A stretch of 7,228 nt of DNA from Gammaproteobacteria bacterium (GCA_027484495.1 JAIXSW010000434.1:1-7228); one strand, 5' to 3'. Shown: positions 1-6,667, numbered from the stretch's first letter. Program-made: numbers and translations. The notes: generated by a model from the sequence alone, not told the origin.

Positions 1-46
1 AACAATTAAACCTGACAAATCTGGCTGATTTCTAAACAAAACTAGG

Positions 47-52
47 TACAAT
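47..52 (+). promoter_or_regulatory. candidate -10 box for the FIST gene
   Basis: TACAAT matches five of six bases of the sigma-70 -10 consensus and lies about 30 bases before the chosen FIST start. No convincing -35 is at 16-18 bases: TGGCTG at 22-27 is 19 bases away and weak, and CTGACA at 12-17 is too far. The first 84 bases hold no gene. Inference from motif only. Confidence 0.25.
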
Positions 53-75
53 AAACCACGACTTTGCTAATCATC

Positions 76-80
76 AGGGA
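76..80 (+). promoter_or_regulatory. ribosome binding site that sets the FIST start
   Basis: AGGGA stands 4 bases before the ATG at 85. It favours that ATG over the in-frame TTG at 64, which would sit upstream of the site and add seven residues. Confidence 0.55.
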
Positions 81-84
81 TCCG

Positions 85-1323
85 ATGCACGTTGTAATAG
101 GGAACAGTACAGCAGTACAAGCATTTCAGGCCGGAGTTCAGGCCGTCACCTCAGCGTTAAATGGTCTTCCTGCTCAACTCACACCGCGGCTGGCGCTGGC
201 ATTTTGCAGCGGCGATCTGGATGCCCATGAGTTTTATGCTGGTATGCGGCATTTACTTGGCGATTGGGTGCCGATTGTTGGCGGTTCCGCGATGGGACTT
301 TGCTGGGCAGATCAATGTGTGACACAAGGCCCATGCGCTGCAGTGGTGATTATGGCGGGCGATGACTGGGAATGGCAGCTGGCGACCAGTCAGGACATTT
401 ATCGCGACCCGCATTTGTCCGGCGAAGTATTGGCGGGACAATTGCCGAGTCTGCCCGACAGCCGCTGTCTGTTGTTGTTTTTTGATTCGGTGCGGTTTGC
501 TGCAACGCCACAACAGCCACCGATTTTAATCCCTGCAGGCCCGATCATTGCCGGCACCCATCATCCGCGTTTAAAACACATACCGCTATTTGGCGCGGGG
601 TTGTTAGGCGATGGCAATTTTAATTTAACCTGGCAATTCTGTGGTGATGGTGTCAGCCGGCACAGTGCCAGTGCACTGCAGCTCGCTGGCCAATTCCAAC
701 TGACTAGCTGCATCATGCATGGTTGTGTGCCTTTATCGGACCGCCGCTATACAGTCAGCGATGTGTTCGGCCCCTATCTGTACAAGCTTGATCAACAGCC
801 GATAGTGCCGTTGTTTGATCAATTGACCGGTGGCCAGCATTGGCGGCATTTACAACACGGTCCAAGCGGTAAGCCGTTGCCGGTCACCAGCCTGGCATTG
901 GCGCGGCCATTGAGCACAGATCCGGACGAACAACAGCTGGTCACGCGTTTAATGACCGGTGTGTTACCGGACGATACTGCGGTGATGTTATTTGAGGCCG
1001 ATTTAAGTAAAGGCCAACAAGTGATGTTAATGCGCCGCGATCCGGTGCTGATGATGCAATCAGCGCACGACAATACCAGCCGTTTGCTGGCAGAGATTGC
1101 AGCAGCCGGTCAAACCGGCAAGCTGGCGCTGTACTTCGACTGTGGTGGCAGGATGTCGGCCATCAGCGGCAGCGACGGTGAAGAAGCCGAAATTGTGCGC
1201 GATTTGTGTACCGCCGCCGGCATCCCGTTTTTAGCCATTTACACTGGCGTCGAAATTGCGCCGCTACAGGGTGCCAGCTATGGCCTCGACTGGAGCGGCG
1301 TGTTGGTGATCCTGACGCAGTAA
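85..1323 (+). CDS. FIST-domain signal transduction protein (FIST_N + FIST_C), NosP-like candidate
   Basis: Predicted 412-residue cytoplasmic sensor with no signal peptide or membrane segment. FIST_N spans about residues 10-200: an early glycine-rich turn (PIVGGSAMG, 63-71) and a later LFGAGLLGDGNF segment (168-179) correspond to the family's conserved LFGG-type loop. Next comes the typical IMHGCVPLS stretch (210-218), whose His212-Gly is well conserved in FIST proteins. FIST_C covers about 235-410, with the family ending GVEIAPLQG (388-396) before a final beta strand. FIST proteins are ligand sensors that feed kinases or cyclic-di-GMP enzymes. Some, called NosP, bind haem and sense NO; others have been proposed to bind amino acids. 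Which ligand applies here cannot be read from the sequence, although many histidines and cysteines are available. No kinase is adjacent on the downstream side; the upstream neighbour lies outside the window. Start chosen at 85 from the AGGGA site. Confidence 0.85.
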   Translation: MHVVIGNSTAVQAFQAGVQAVTSALNGLPAQLTPRLALAFCSGDLDAHEFYAGMRHLLGDWVPIVGGSAMGLCWADQCVTQGPCAAVVIMAGDDWEWQLATSQDIYRDPHLSGEVLAGQLPSLPDSRCLLLFFDSVRFAATPQQPPILIPAGPIIAGTHHPRLKHIPLFGAGLLGDGNFNLTWQFCGDGVSRHSASALQLAGQFQLTSCIMHGCVPLSDRRYTVSDVFGPYLYKLDQQPIVPLFDQLTGGQHWRHLQHGPSGKPLPVTSLALARPLSTDPDEQQLVTRLMTGVLPDDTAVMLFEADLSKGQQVMLMRRDPVLMMQSAHDNTSRLLAEIAAAGQTGKLALYFDCGGRMSAISGSDGEEAEIVRDLCTAAGIPFLAIYTGVEIAPLQGASYGLDWSGVLVILTQ

Positions 1324-1326
1324 ATG

Positions 1327-1362
1327 AAAAAGTGCGGTGACGAGTGGACCTCGTGCACCGCA
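1327..1362 (-). terminator. rho-independent terminator of the M1 peptidase gene
   Basis: The arms TGCGGTGACGAG (1333-1344) and CTCGT-G-CACCGCA (1350-1362) pair with a single bulged G around a 5-base loop. The run of five A at 1327-1331 becomes a U tract when read on the minus strand, just after the peptidase stop codon. On the plus strand the stem is not followed by T, so for the FIST transcript it would act only as a 3' stabilising stem. Confidence 0.75.
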
Positions 1363-1370
1363 TCTCCCGC

Positions 1371-3077
1371 TTAACCCTTGCGTTTATTTTTCACTTTCAG
1401 CTGATTTTCTTCACAAAGACCAATCAACGGCAACTGCCGCAGGATCTGCATCTGTGGGTCGATTTGCAGCTGATCCGACGCTTTGAGCAGCACCGGTCCT
1501 TTGCTGAAATCAAGCACGGTCGGCTGACCATTCAATATCACCGGCACCGGCATCGGGAACGGTTTATTCGCCGGCACTTTCCAGCTCAGCGTCCGCACAG
1601 TGCCGGCAGTGCTGTCGATCAATTCGGGCAACGCAGCCTGATACAAATAGACATCAAACAACCACTGATAATCCTTGCCGGTTAACCGGTTTACAATGGC
1701 GATAAAGTCTTCTGTCGTGCGGTATTTCGGTGTGATCGGGAAAGGGATAGTCGCAGTGTCGGCCGTGCCGTACAACAGCTCCCGGGTCGCTTGCCAGAAT
1801 ACTTGTTCACCGACCAGATATCGCAGCGTATGCAAGGTCCAACCGCCTTTACCGTAAATATCCGGGTTAAATGCTTCGTCGGACGTGACAGTCCCGGTTC
1901 GCACCACAGGATCACAGTTCAGCAGGCCTAGATAAGATTTGTAGAGCTGGTAATGATAAGCGGCGATGCCGAGTTTATCTTTGGCGTAAGCCGGCTGCAT
2001 ATACAAACCAAAACCTTCATGGATCCAGGCGTGATTCAGTGTTTTATGCGTGACTAAATTGCCAAACCATTCATGCGCCAATTCATGCTGCGCCAGCCAG
2101 TCATAACCGTTATCGTCGCGTTTATAACCTTTGCCATAGGCATTGACGGTCTGGTGTTCCATGCCCAGATGCGGCGTTTCGACAAAACCCAGTTTCTGAT
2201 TGCCCCATGGGTATGGCCCGAGCACGCGTTCGTACCATTGTACTTGCTGCAATAAATCCTGTTGCCACAAGGTTTTGGCTTTGTCGGCGTTCTCCGGCAG
2301 TGCCCAGAATTCGACTGCAACTTTGCTGCCGTTGACGCTGGTGTAGCTGTCCTGAATGCGCTGAAACGGCCCGATATTCAGCGCGATGTTGTAATCGCTG
2401 GCCGGCACCGACAATAACCAGTCAAATTGCTGTTTGTCTTTGCCGACCGGCGTGATTTGCTGCAGCACACCGTTAGTGACGGCTGACAAACCATTCGGCA
2501 CGGTCAGGCGGATACGCATCGAATCGGCTTTGTCAGCAAAATGGTCTTTACAAGGCCAGAACAAATCGCAGCCCTCGCCCTGCACGGCGGTGGCGATCCA
2601 GGGTTGCCCATCCGGCGTTTTTGCCCAGACCGTACCACCGGCCCAAGGTGCGTTTTTCGCCACATGTGGCTGACCATGATAAAACACGGCGACAGCCACG
2701 GCGCTGCCGGCTGGTTGTTCCGCGCCTAATGCGATCGTCAGCACACCGCCACTGCGCTGATAAGTCGCGGTGTTGCCGCCGACTTCAATTTTGTCGATGT
2801 GAAAGCGGCTGTCGAGTTTTAATTCCACCTGCGCTGAAGGCTGCAACAGCACAAAGCCGGTGCGGCCAACGCCACTGATACTTTGCGTTGCGGGGTCAAT
2901 TTCCAGTGCCAAATCATAGGTTTTGACATCGGCGGCCTGCGCCACCGCCGACAGCGGCTGACCAGTGTCGCCAATCAGCGGGTCCAGCGGCGGCACCGTG
3001 GATTGACAGGCAGTCAGGCCAGCAAGAGCCAGGCTCAGTGCGGCAACACGAAATTCAGGGCGGTGCAGCTTTTTCAT
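1371..3077 (-). CDS. M1-family zinc metallopeptidase (aminopeptidase), lipoprotein
   Basis: Predicted 568-residue envelope aminopeptidase that removes N-terminal residues from peptides. The N-terminus MKKLHRPEFR plus a hydrophobic run ends in the lipobox LTAC, predicting lipidation at Cys24. Residues about 50-240 form the M1 beta-saddle domain. The catalytic domain has HELAH (331-335) followed exactly 18 residues later by Glu354, the HEXXH-X18-E zinc site. Tyr408 in IYGKGG is the likely transition-state tyrosine. The substrate-binding GXMEN element appears as LGMEHQ (304-309), a variant also common in bacterial relatives. At 568 residues it is much shorter than PepN (about 870) and lacks its C-terminal helical array. 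The start at 3077 is preferred to an upstream ATG at 3149 because it begins a proper signal peptide and follows AAAGGA at 10 bases. Divergent from the GGT-family gene. Substrate preference is unknown. Confidence 0.92.
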   Translation of the reverse strand: MKKLHRPEFRVAALSLALAGLTACQSTVPPLDPLIGDTGQPLSAVAQAADVKTYDLALEIDPATQSISGVGRTGFVLLQPSAQVELKLDSRFHIDKIEVGGNTATYQRSGGVLTIALGAEQPAGSAVAVAVFYHGQPHVAKNAPWAGGTVWAKTPDGQPWIATAVQGEGCDLFWPCKDHFADKADSMRIRLTVPNGLSAVTNGVLQQITPVGKDKQQFDWLLSVPASDYNIALNIGPFQRIQDSYTSVNGSKVAVEFWALPENADKAKTLWQQDLLQQVQWYERVLGPYPWGNQKLGFVETPHLGMEHQTVNAYGKGYKRDDNGYDWLAQHELAHEWFGNLVTHKTLNHAWIHEGFGLYMQPAYAKDKLGIAAYHYQLYKSYLGLLNCDPVVRTGTVTSDEAFNPDIYGKGGWTLHTLRYLVGEQVFWQATRELLYGTADTATIPFPITPKYRTTEDFIAIVNRLTGKDYQWLFDVYLYQAALPELIDSTAGTVRTLSWKVPANKPFPMPVPVILNGQPTVLDFSKGPVLLKASDQLQIDPQMQILRQLPLIGLCEENQLKVKNKRKG

Positions 3078-3120
3078 TAAAATCAATTCCTTTGGGCGAC
3101 ATGTGATGATGCTGTCATCC

Positions 3121-3149
3121 ATAATGCCAGCTGCTGACGTAATGACCAA
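3121..3149 (-). promoter_or_regulatory. candidate promoter of the M1 peptidase gene
   Basis: Read on the minus strand, TTGGTC (3144-3149) and CATTAT (3121-3126) are 17 bases apart, and the implied leader is about 35-40 bases. Both boxes are weak matches. A short inverted repeat, GATGA/TCATC (3105-3119), lies just downstream and could be incidental. Confidence 0.25.
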
Positions 3150-3216
3150 TGCGCCCGGCTGCGGCCTGTCTCCGGTGCTGGGGCTTTGGTCGCGGTGGTC
3201 TGGTAATCATCCAGGC

Positions 3217-3247
3217 TTCGCAGTAGTTTCGAAATCACTAATCTAAT
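3217..3247 (+). promoter_or_regulatory. candidate promoter of the GGT-family gene
   Basis: TCTAAT (3242-3247) matches five of six bases of the -10 consensus; TTCGCA (3217-3222) is a four-of-six -35 at a long 19-base spacing. It faces away from the peptidase promoter within the shared 203-base divergent region. Motif inference only. Confidence 0.25.
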
Positions 3248-3280
3248 TTATCAGCTGAATTACTCACGGAGTATGCTTCG

Positions 3281-5005
3281 ATGCGTGTAACCCCTTTGTC
3301 TTTGTTGATCCCTTTGCTGCTATTGCCAGCAGCGCAAAGTCTGGCTTACGACCGCATCACCGGTCATGAATTTGCCAGTCGTTCTGAAGTCATCGCCACT
3401 CAGGCGATGGCGGCCACCAGTCAACCTCTTGCCACGCAAATTGCGCTGGACGTGATGAAACAAGGCGGCAACGCCATCGATGCGGCTATCGCGGCCAATG
3501 CCGCTTTGGGGCTGATGGAACCCACCGGCAATGGGATCGGCGGTGATTTATATGCCATCGTTTGGTCCGCCAAAGACAAAAAACTCTATGGCCTCAATGC
3601 TTCAGGCCGCTCACCGAAAGGACTGACGCTGGAACAGCTGCAGGCCGAAGTGAAAAAGCTGGGCCGCACCGATATTCCTCCACTGGGTATGCTGCCGATC
3701 AGCGTGCCCGGCGCGGTCGATGGCTGGTTCAGCCTGCATGACAAATTCGGCCAGCTGCCGATGAAAAAAGTGTTAGCACCGGCTATTAGCTATGCTGAAA
3801 ACGGCTTCCCGGTGACCGAGCTGATTGCCTATTACTGGCAGAATTCAGTGCCGCGTTTGTCGACTCAACCTGGTGATTTTAAAGGCACATTCACCATCAA
3901 TGGCCAAGGCCCAAAAACCGGCGACATTTTCAAAAACCCGGCGCTGGCCAACACTTATAAACAGCTGGCCAGCGGCGGTCGTGACGCGTTTTATAAAGGC
4001 GCTATCGCGAAAAAAATCGATGCTTTTATGCAAAAAGAAGGCGGTTATCTGCGTTATGACGATTTCGCCAGCCACAGCTCGACCTGGGTAGAGCCGGTGT
4101 CGGTGAACTATCGTGGTTATGATGTGTGGGAACTACCGCCGAATGGTCAGGGGATTGCCGCCTTACAGATGCTGCAGATCCTGAAAAACTTTGACCTGAA
4201 AAGTATGGGCTTTAACAGTCCGGAAAGTTTGCATACGTTGATCGAAGCGAAGAAACTGGCGTTTGAAGACAGGGCCAAGTTTTACGCCGATATGGATTTT
4301 GCCAAAGTGCCGGTCAAAGAGCTGATTTCTGAAGCTTATGGCAAGGAGCGCGCGAAACTGATTGGTCCTAAAGCGGCGCAACGGGTCGATGCCGGCAATC
4401 CGCATCTGTACAGCGGTGACACCATTTACATGACTACCGCCGACAAAGACGGCAACATGGTGTCATTAATCCAGAGTAACTATCGTGGCATGGGCTCCGG
4501 GGTGGTTGTACCGGGCCTTGGCTTTGGCTTCCAGGACCGCGGCCAGATGTTTTCGCTCGATCCGAAACACCACAATGCTTATGCACCGGGTAAACGCCCC
4601 TTCAACACCATCATTCCGGCTTTTATCACCAAAGATAACCAGCCGTATATGAGTTTTGGTGTGATGGGCGGTGCGATGCAGCCGCAAGGCCATGTGCAGA
4701 TTGTTGTCAACATGATCGACTACGGCATGAATCTGCAGGAAGCCGGTGATGCCGCGCGCTGGCAGCATCTGGGCAATACCGAACCTACTGACAATACCGG
4801 TATGTATCTGGAGAATGGCGGCTACACCGAAGTGGAACGTGGTATCCCGTGGCAGACTGTCCAGCAGCTGCTGCAAAAAGGTCACGATATCCGCTATGGA
4901 CTGGGGGGTTATGGTGGGTATCAGGCGATCAAAAAAGACCCGGTCAGCGGCGTCTATTATGGTGCTTCAGAATCTCGTAAAGACGGCCAGGCGGCAGGCT
5001 ACTAA
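3281..5005 (+). CDS. gamma-glutamyltransferase-family protein, exported
   Basis: Predicted 574-residue Ntn-hydrolase that would cleave gamma-glutamyl bonds (glutathione or gamma-glutamyl peptides) in the periplasm, by hydrolysis or transfer. An N-terminal hydrophobic signal peptide (about 1-22, ending SLA) precedes the large-subunit region with MKQGGNAIDAAIA (59-71), GNGIGGD (83-89) and NASGRSP (106-112); Arg110 matches the residue that holds the substrate carboxylate. The autocleavage site and nucleophile is most likely Thr381 in SGDTIYMTTADKDGN, giving subunits of about 380 and 194 residues. The small subunit carries SNYRGMGSG (399-407), PGKRPFNTIIPA (436-447) and MGGAMQPQGH (462-471). These match the YwrD-like branch rather than the E. 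coli Ggt branch, which has TTH at the nucleophile, so no symbol is given. CGGAG lies 9 bases before the ATG. A terminator follows the stop. Confidence 0.9.
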   Translation: MRVTPLSLLIPLLLLPAAQSLAYDRITGHEFASRSEVIATQAMAATSQPLATQIALDVMKQGGNAIDAAIAANAALGLMEPTGNGIGGDLYAIVWSAKDKKLYGLNASGRSPKGLTLEQLQAEVKKLGRTDIPPLGMLPISVPGAVDGWFSLHDKFGQLPMKKVLAPAISYAENGFPVTELIAYYWQNSVPRLSTQPGDFKGTFTINGQGPKTGDIFKNPALANTYKQLASGGRDAFYKGAIAKKIDAFMQKEGGYLRYDDFASHSSTWVEPVSVNYRGYDVWELPPNGQGIAALQMLQILKNFDLKSMGFNSPESLHTLIEAKKLAFEDRAKFYADMDFAKVPVKELISEAYGKERAKLIGPKAAQRVDAGNPHLYSGDTIYMTTADKDGNMVSLIQSNYRGMGSGVVVPGLGFGFQDRGQMFSLDPKHHNAYAPGKRPFNTIIPAFITKDNQPYMSFGVMGGAMQPQGHVQIVVNMIDYGMNLQEAGDAARWQHLGNTEPTDNTGMYLENGGYTEVERGIPWQTVQQLLQKGHDIRYGLGGYGGYQAIKKDPVSGVYYGASESRKDGQAAGY

Positions 5006-5021
5006 ACAACGGGTTCAAACC

Positions 5022-5055
5022 AAAAACGCCGGCAGCTGCCGGCGTTGTTGTTTTT
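5022..5055. terminator. bidirectional rho-independent terminator
   Basis: A perfect 22-base palindrome (5025-5046, core CCGGCAGCTGCCGG) is flanked by AAAAA on the left and GTTGTTTTT on the right. It therefore ends with U tracts on both strands. It lies between the stop codons of the converging GGT-family gene (5005) and histidine kinase gene (5058) and can serve both. Confidence 0.9.
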
Positions 5056-5057
5056 CA

Positions 5058-5963
5058 TCAGCTATCCAGACAAGGTAAAGTGATGGTACAGACGGTGCCC
5101 TTCCCCGGGCTACTCTGAAATTCGATCTGTCCGCCGTGCTGCCGGACTATGGCATAGCTGACCGTCAGCCCAAGCCCGCGGCCATCGCCGACATCGCGGG
5201 TCGTAAAAAACGGATCAAACACCCGTGACAGCACCTCGGCTGACATGCCATGTCCGTTGTCTTCAATCACCACAATCACCCGCTCCTTAGTCTGACGCTC
5301 GCAGTGCAAGCGGATGCAAGATGGCTGTGCTTTCAGCGCATTATCAACAATATGGGTCAATGCTGTGACCATTTCGGTGCAGTGCACCTCAACCTGGACA
5401 TCACACAGCTGTTGTTGGACTTCAATCTCTGTCAGTCGGGTTGGCGCAATGTTCATCCAGACATTGCTCCATAACTGCACCAACGACATTCTGACCGCGG
5501 CGGACTGCCCCAACACACTGAAATGATGCAGTTGGCCAACAATCTGCTGGATCCGGCCCATTCCTGCTTCCAACTGCGCGACGATGTCCGCTGAATCTGC
5601 CAGCAACCAGTCCGAATTGGCCCGCTGCAGTATGGCTACGGTATCGGGATACTGCTGCACCACGTCCCCTAACATCGCCGACAACCGCTGCTGGTATTCA
5701 GCCAAAGTCCGTACATCTGCCAGGCAAAACGCCAGTGGATTGTTAATTTCATGCGCCAGCCCCGCTGTCAGCTGGCCAATCGCCTGCAGTTTCTGCGTTT
5801 GTAGCAGCTGTTCTTGCGCCTGTTCTAACTCGTGTTTGCTGGCTTCCAGTTCCAGTACTTTTTCGTACAAGGCCCGGGTTTTGTCTTGTAACAATAACTC
5901 GGCCTGCTGGCGCGCCAGTTTTTCCCGTTGCCAGGCCCGCGAGTAGTCGTAAGGTTCGCTCAT
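5058..5963 (-). CDS. hnoK: H-NOX-associated soluble histidine kinase
   Basis: A 301-residue cytoplasmic kinase with no membrane segment or sensor domain of its own, so the signal must come from a partner, almost certainly the H-NOX encoded just upstream. Residues about 10-60 are charged and Leu/Gln-rich, a likely coiled coil for dimerisation. The H-box GLAHEINNPLA puts the phosphorylated histidine at His71. The long stretch to about residue 150 (ending GQLHHFS) is an extended DHp hairpin of the type seen in HEINNPL kinases. The ATPase domain keeps the N-box (HIVDNALKAQ, Asn208), G1 (DNGHGM, 235-240), F-box (FDPFFTTRD, 249-257) and G2 (GRGLGL, 261-266), so it looks active. It has no receiver or output domain, and no response regulator is in the window. 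Its ATG overlaps the H-NOX stop (ATGA) and its own ribosome site (GGAA) is weak, suggesting coupled translation. The symbol follows the Shewanella/Vibrio usage and rests on context. Confidence 0.9.
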   Translation of the reverse strand: MSEPYDYSRAWQREKLARQQAELLLQDKTRALYEKVLELEASKHELEQAQEQLLQTQKLQAIGQLTAGLAHEINNPLAFCLADVRTLAEYQQRLSAMLGDVVQQYPDTVAILQRANSDWLLADSADIVAQLEAGMGRIQQIVGQLHHFSVLGQSAAVRMSLVQLWSNVWMNIAPTRLTEIEVQQQLCDVQVEVHCTEMVTALTHIVDNALKAQPSCIRLHCERQTKERVIVVIEDNGHGMSAEVLSRVFDPFFTTRDVGDGRGLGLTVSYAIVRQHGGQIEFQSSPGKGTVCTITLPCLDS

Positions 5964-6511
5964 TTTGGTTCCGGAAAGTGCACGATTAAAGTACAGCAGT
6001 CAGCGCCCTGATGCATACAAACCGGGTGGCTCAACTGAATGTCCGTATGAAACTGACGGGCGGCGCCCTGAATTAAGCCTTCGGCTGCAAAACACATTTT
6101 CCGCCGGGACTGATAATACATAATCAATTCACCAGGATTACTGTCATCATATTTAAAGCTCGGTAAATATGAATCCGGATAGACCCTTTTCACTTCTTTG
6201 TGGATAGTCGAATCAATTTTTAACAGAAATTCGCGCAAATTTTGGCAGGATTGCAGCTCTGGCGGCAAAGTCGCATACAACTGACTAAACAGGTAACTGC
6301 CAAAACTACGCACTAAATCCGGCGCAGCAATGCCGGTATGCTGACTCAGCAAAGTCACCAGCTGTAACAGCTCCGAATCGTCATAGCGGGCACCCGCGGT
6401 ATAAGCGCCCTGACTGGGCAGCGCTGCAGCGTCAAGTATTTGTTCCCAGACCGGTAGTCCGAGTTGCTCAATCACCATATCCGCTAACGCGGTGTAAACG
6501 ACACCTTGCAT
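5960..6511 (-). CDS. hnoX: H-NOX haem nitric oxide-binding sensor protein
   Basis: A 183-residue haem-binding (HNOB) protein, full length for bacterial H-NOX, that senses NO and regulates the adjacent kinase. It begins MQGVVYTALADMV, like the usual MKGI start. His104 in STIHKEVKRVYP is the predicted proximal haem ligand and Pro117 (SYLPSF) the conserved haem-distorting proline. Tyr133-x-Ser135-x-Arg137 is the YxSxR motif that binds the haem propionates. The position matching Tyr140 of the O2-binding Thermoanaerobacter protein is Ala142 here, which points to an NO-selective pocket. Cys140, His162, Cys165 and Cys173 match, one residue shifted, the zinc/redox site reported for Shewanella and Vibrio H-NOX as I recall it. 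Start: GGAGG gives 5 bases to the ATG at 6511 but only 2 to the preceding ATG at 6514; a longer form from 6568 would add a non-family hydrophobic leader. First gene of a two-gene operon with the kinase. Confidence 0.95.
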   Translation of the reverse strand: MQGVVYTALADMVIEQLGLPVWEQILDAAALPSQGAYTAGARYDDSELLQLVTLLSQHTGIAAPDLVRSFGSYLFSQLYATLPPELQSCQNLREFLLKIDSTIHKEVKRVYPDSYLPSFKYDDSNPGELIMYYQSRRKMCFAAEGLIQGAARQFHTDIQLSHPVCMHQGADCCTLIVHFPEPK

Positions 6512-6516
6512 CATGA

Positions 6517-6521
6517 CCTCC
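6517..6521 (-). promoter_or_regulatory. strong ribosome binding site of H-NOX
   Basis: GGAGG on the minus strand followed by TCATG and then ATG. It decides the start at 6511 over the tandem ATG at 6514 and the upstream ATG at 6568. Confidence 0.7.
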
Positions 6522-6546
6522 AGCTTTTGCGATACCAACCACCATA

Positions 6547-6595
6547 GCAATAGCTGGAAAATTGGCATGCGGCAATAGAGACACTAAAGATAATA
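6547..6595 (-). promoter_or_regulatory. candidate promoter region of the H-NOX operon
   Basis: Two weak options exist on the minus strand between the upstream terminator and the H-NOX start. TATTAT (6590-6595) is a five-of-six -10 without a good -35. TTGCCG (6570-6575) and TATTGC (6547-6552) are 17 bases apart but only fair matches. I see no clear NsrR or NorR operator. Confidence 0.25.
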
Positions 6596-6606
6596 GCGAC
6601 AGAGAT

Positions 6607-6631
6607 AAAAAACGCCGGCAAATGCCGGCGT
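6607..6631 (-). terminator. rho-independent terminator of the small exported-protein gene
   Basis: ACGCCGGC (6612-6619) pairs perfectly with GCCGGCGT (6624-6631) around a 4-base loop. The six A at 6607-6612 give a U tract on the minus strand. It follows the stop at 6668 and insulates the H-NOX operon from the upstream gene. Confidence 0.85.
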
Positions 6632-6667
6632 GGTTATTTCATGTTGGAGAACATGGGTGTACCTGGA

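Noticed and set aside
1344..1685. 113-residue plus-strand open frame opposite the 3' end of the M1 gene
   Set aside because: Starts in the terminator hairpin and is rich in Arg/His/Gln as expected for a shadow; no ribosome site.
3102..3117. Possible CRP-like site TGTGA-N6-TGTCA upstream of the M1 gene
   Set aside because: Only the first half matches TGTGA-N6-TCACA; the second half is poor, so it is likely chance.
3078..3149. 24-residue N-terminal extension of the M1 peptidase
   Set aside because: It would bury the signal peptide and lipobox; the ATG at 3077 has a good ribosome site.
3273..3290. Five-codon open frame (MLRCV) overlapping the GGT-family start
   Set aside because: Its ATG is only 1 base after the CGGAG site, too close for initiation; the ATG at 3281 has proper spacing and a signal peptide.
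4466..4885. 139-residue minus-strand open frame inside the GGT-family gene
   Set aside because: It lies wholly antisense to a clearly conserved coding region and its translation shows no family features; a shadow frame.
5584..5946. 120-residue plus-strand open frame opposite the histidine kinase
   Set aside because: Ser/Cys-rich composition typical of an antisense frame; the kinase motifs on the other strand are unambiguous.
6512..6568. Longer H-NOX start adding a hydrophobic N-terminal leader
   Set aside because: H-NOX proteins begin at the MxG start; GGAGG is positioned for the ATG at 6511, and the leader would overlap the candidate promoter.
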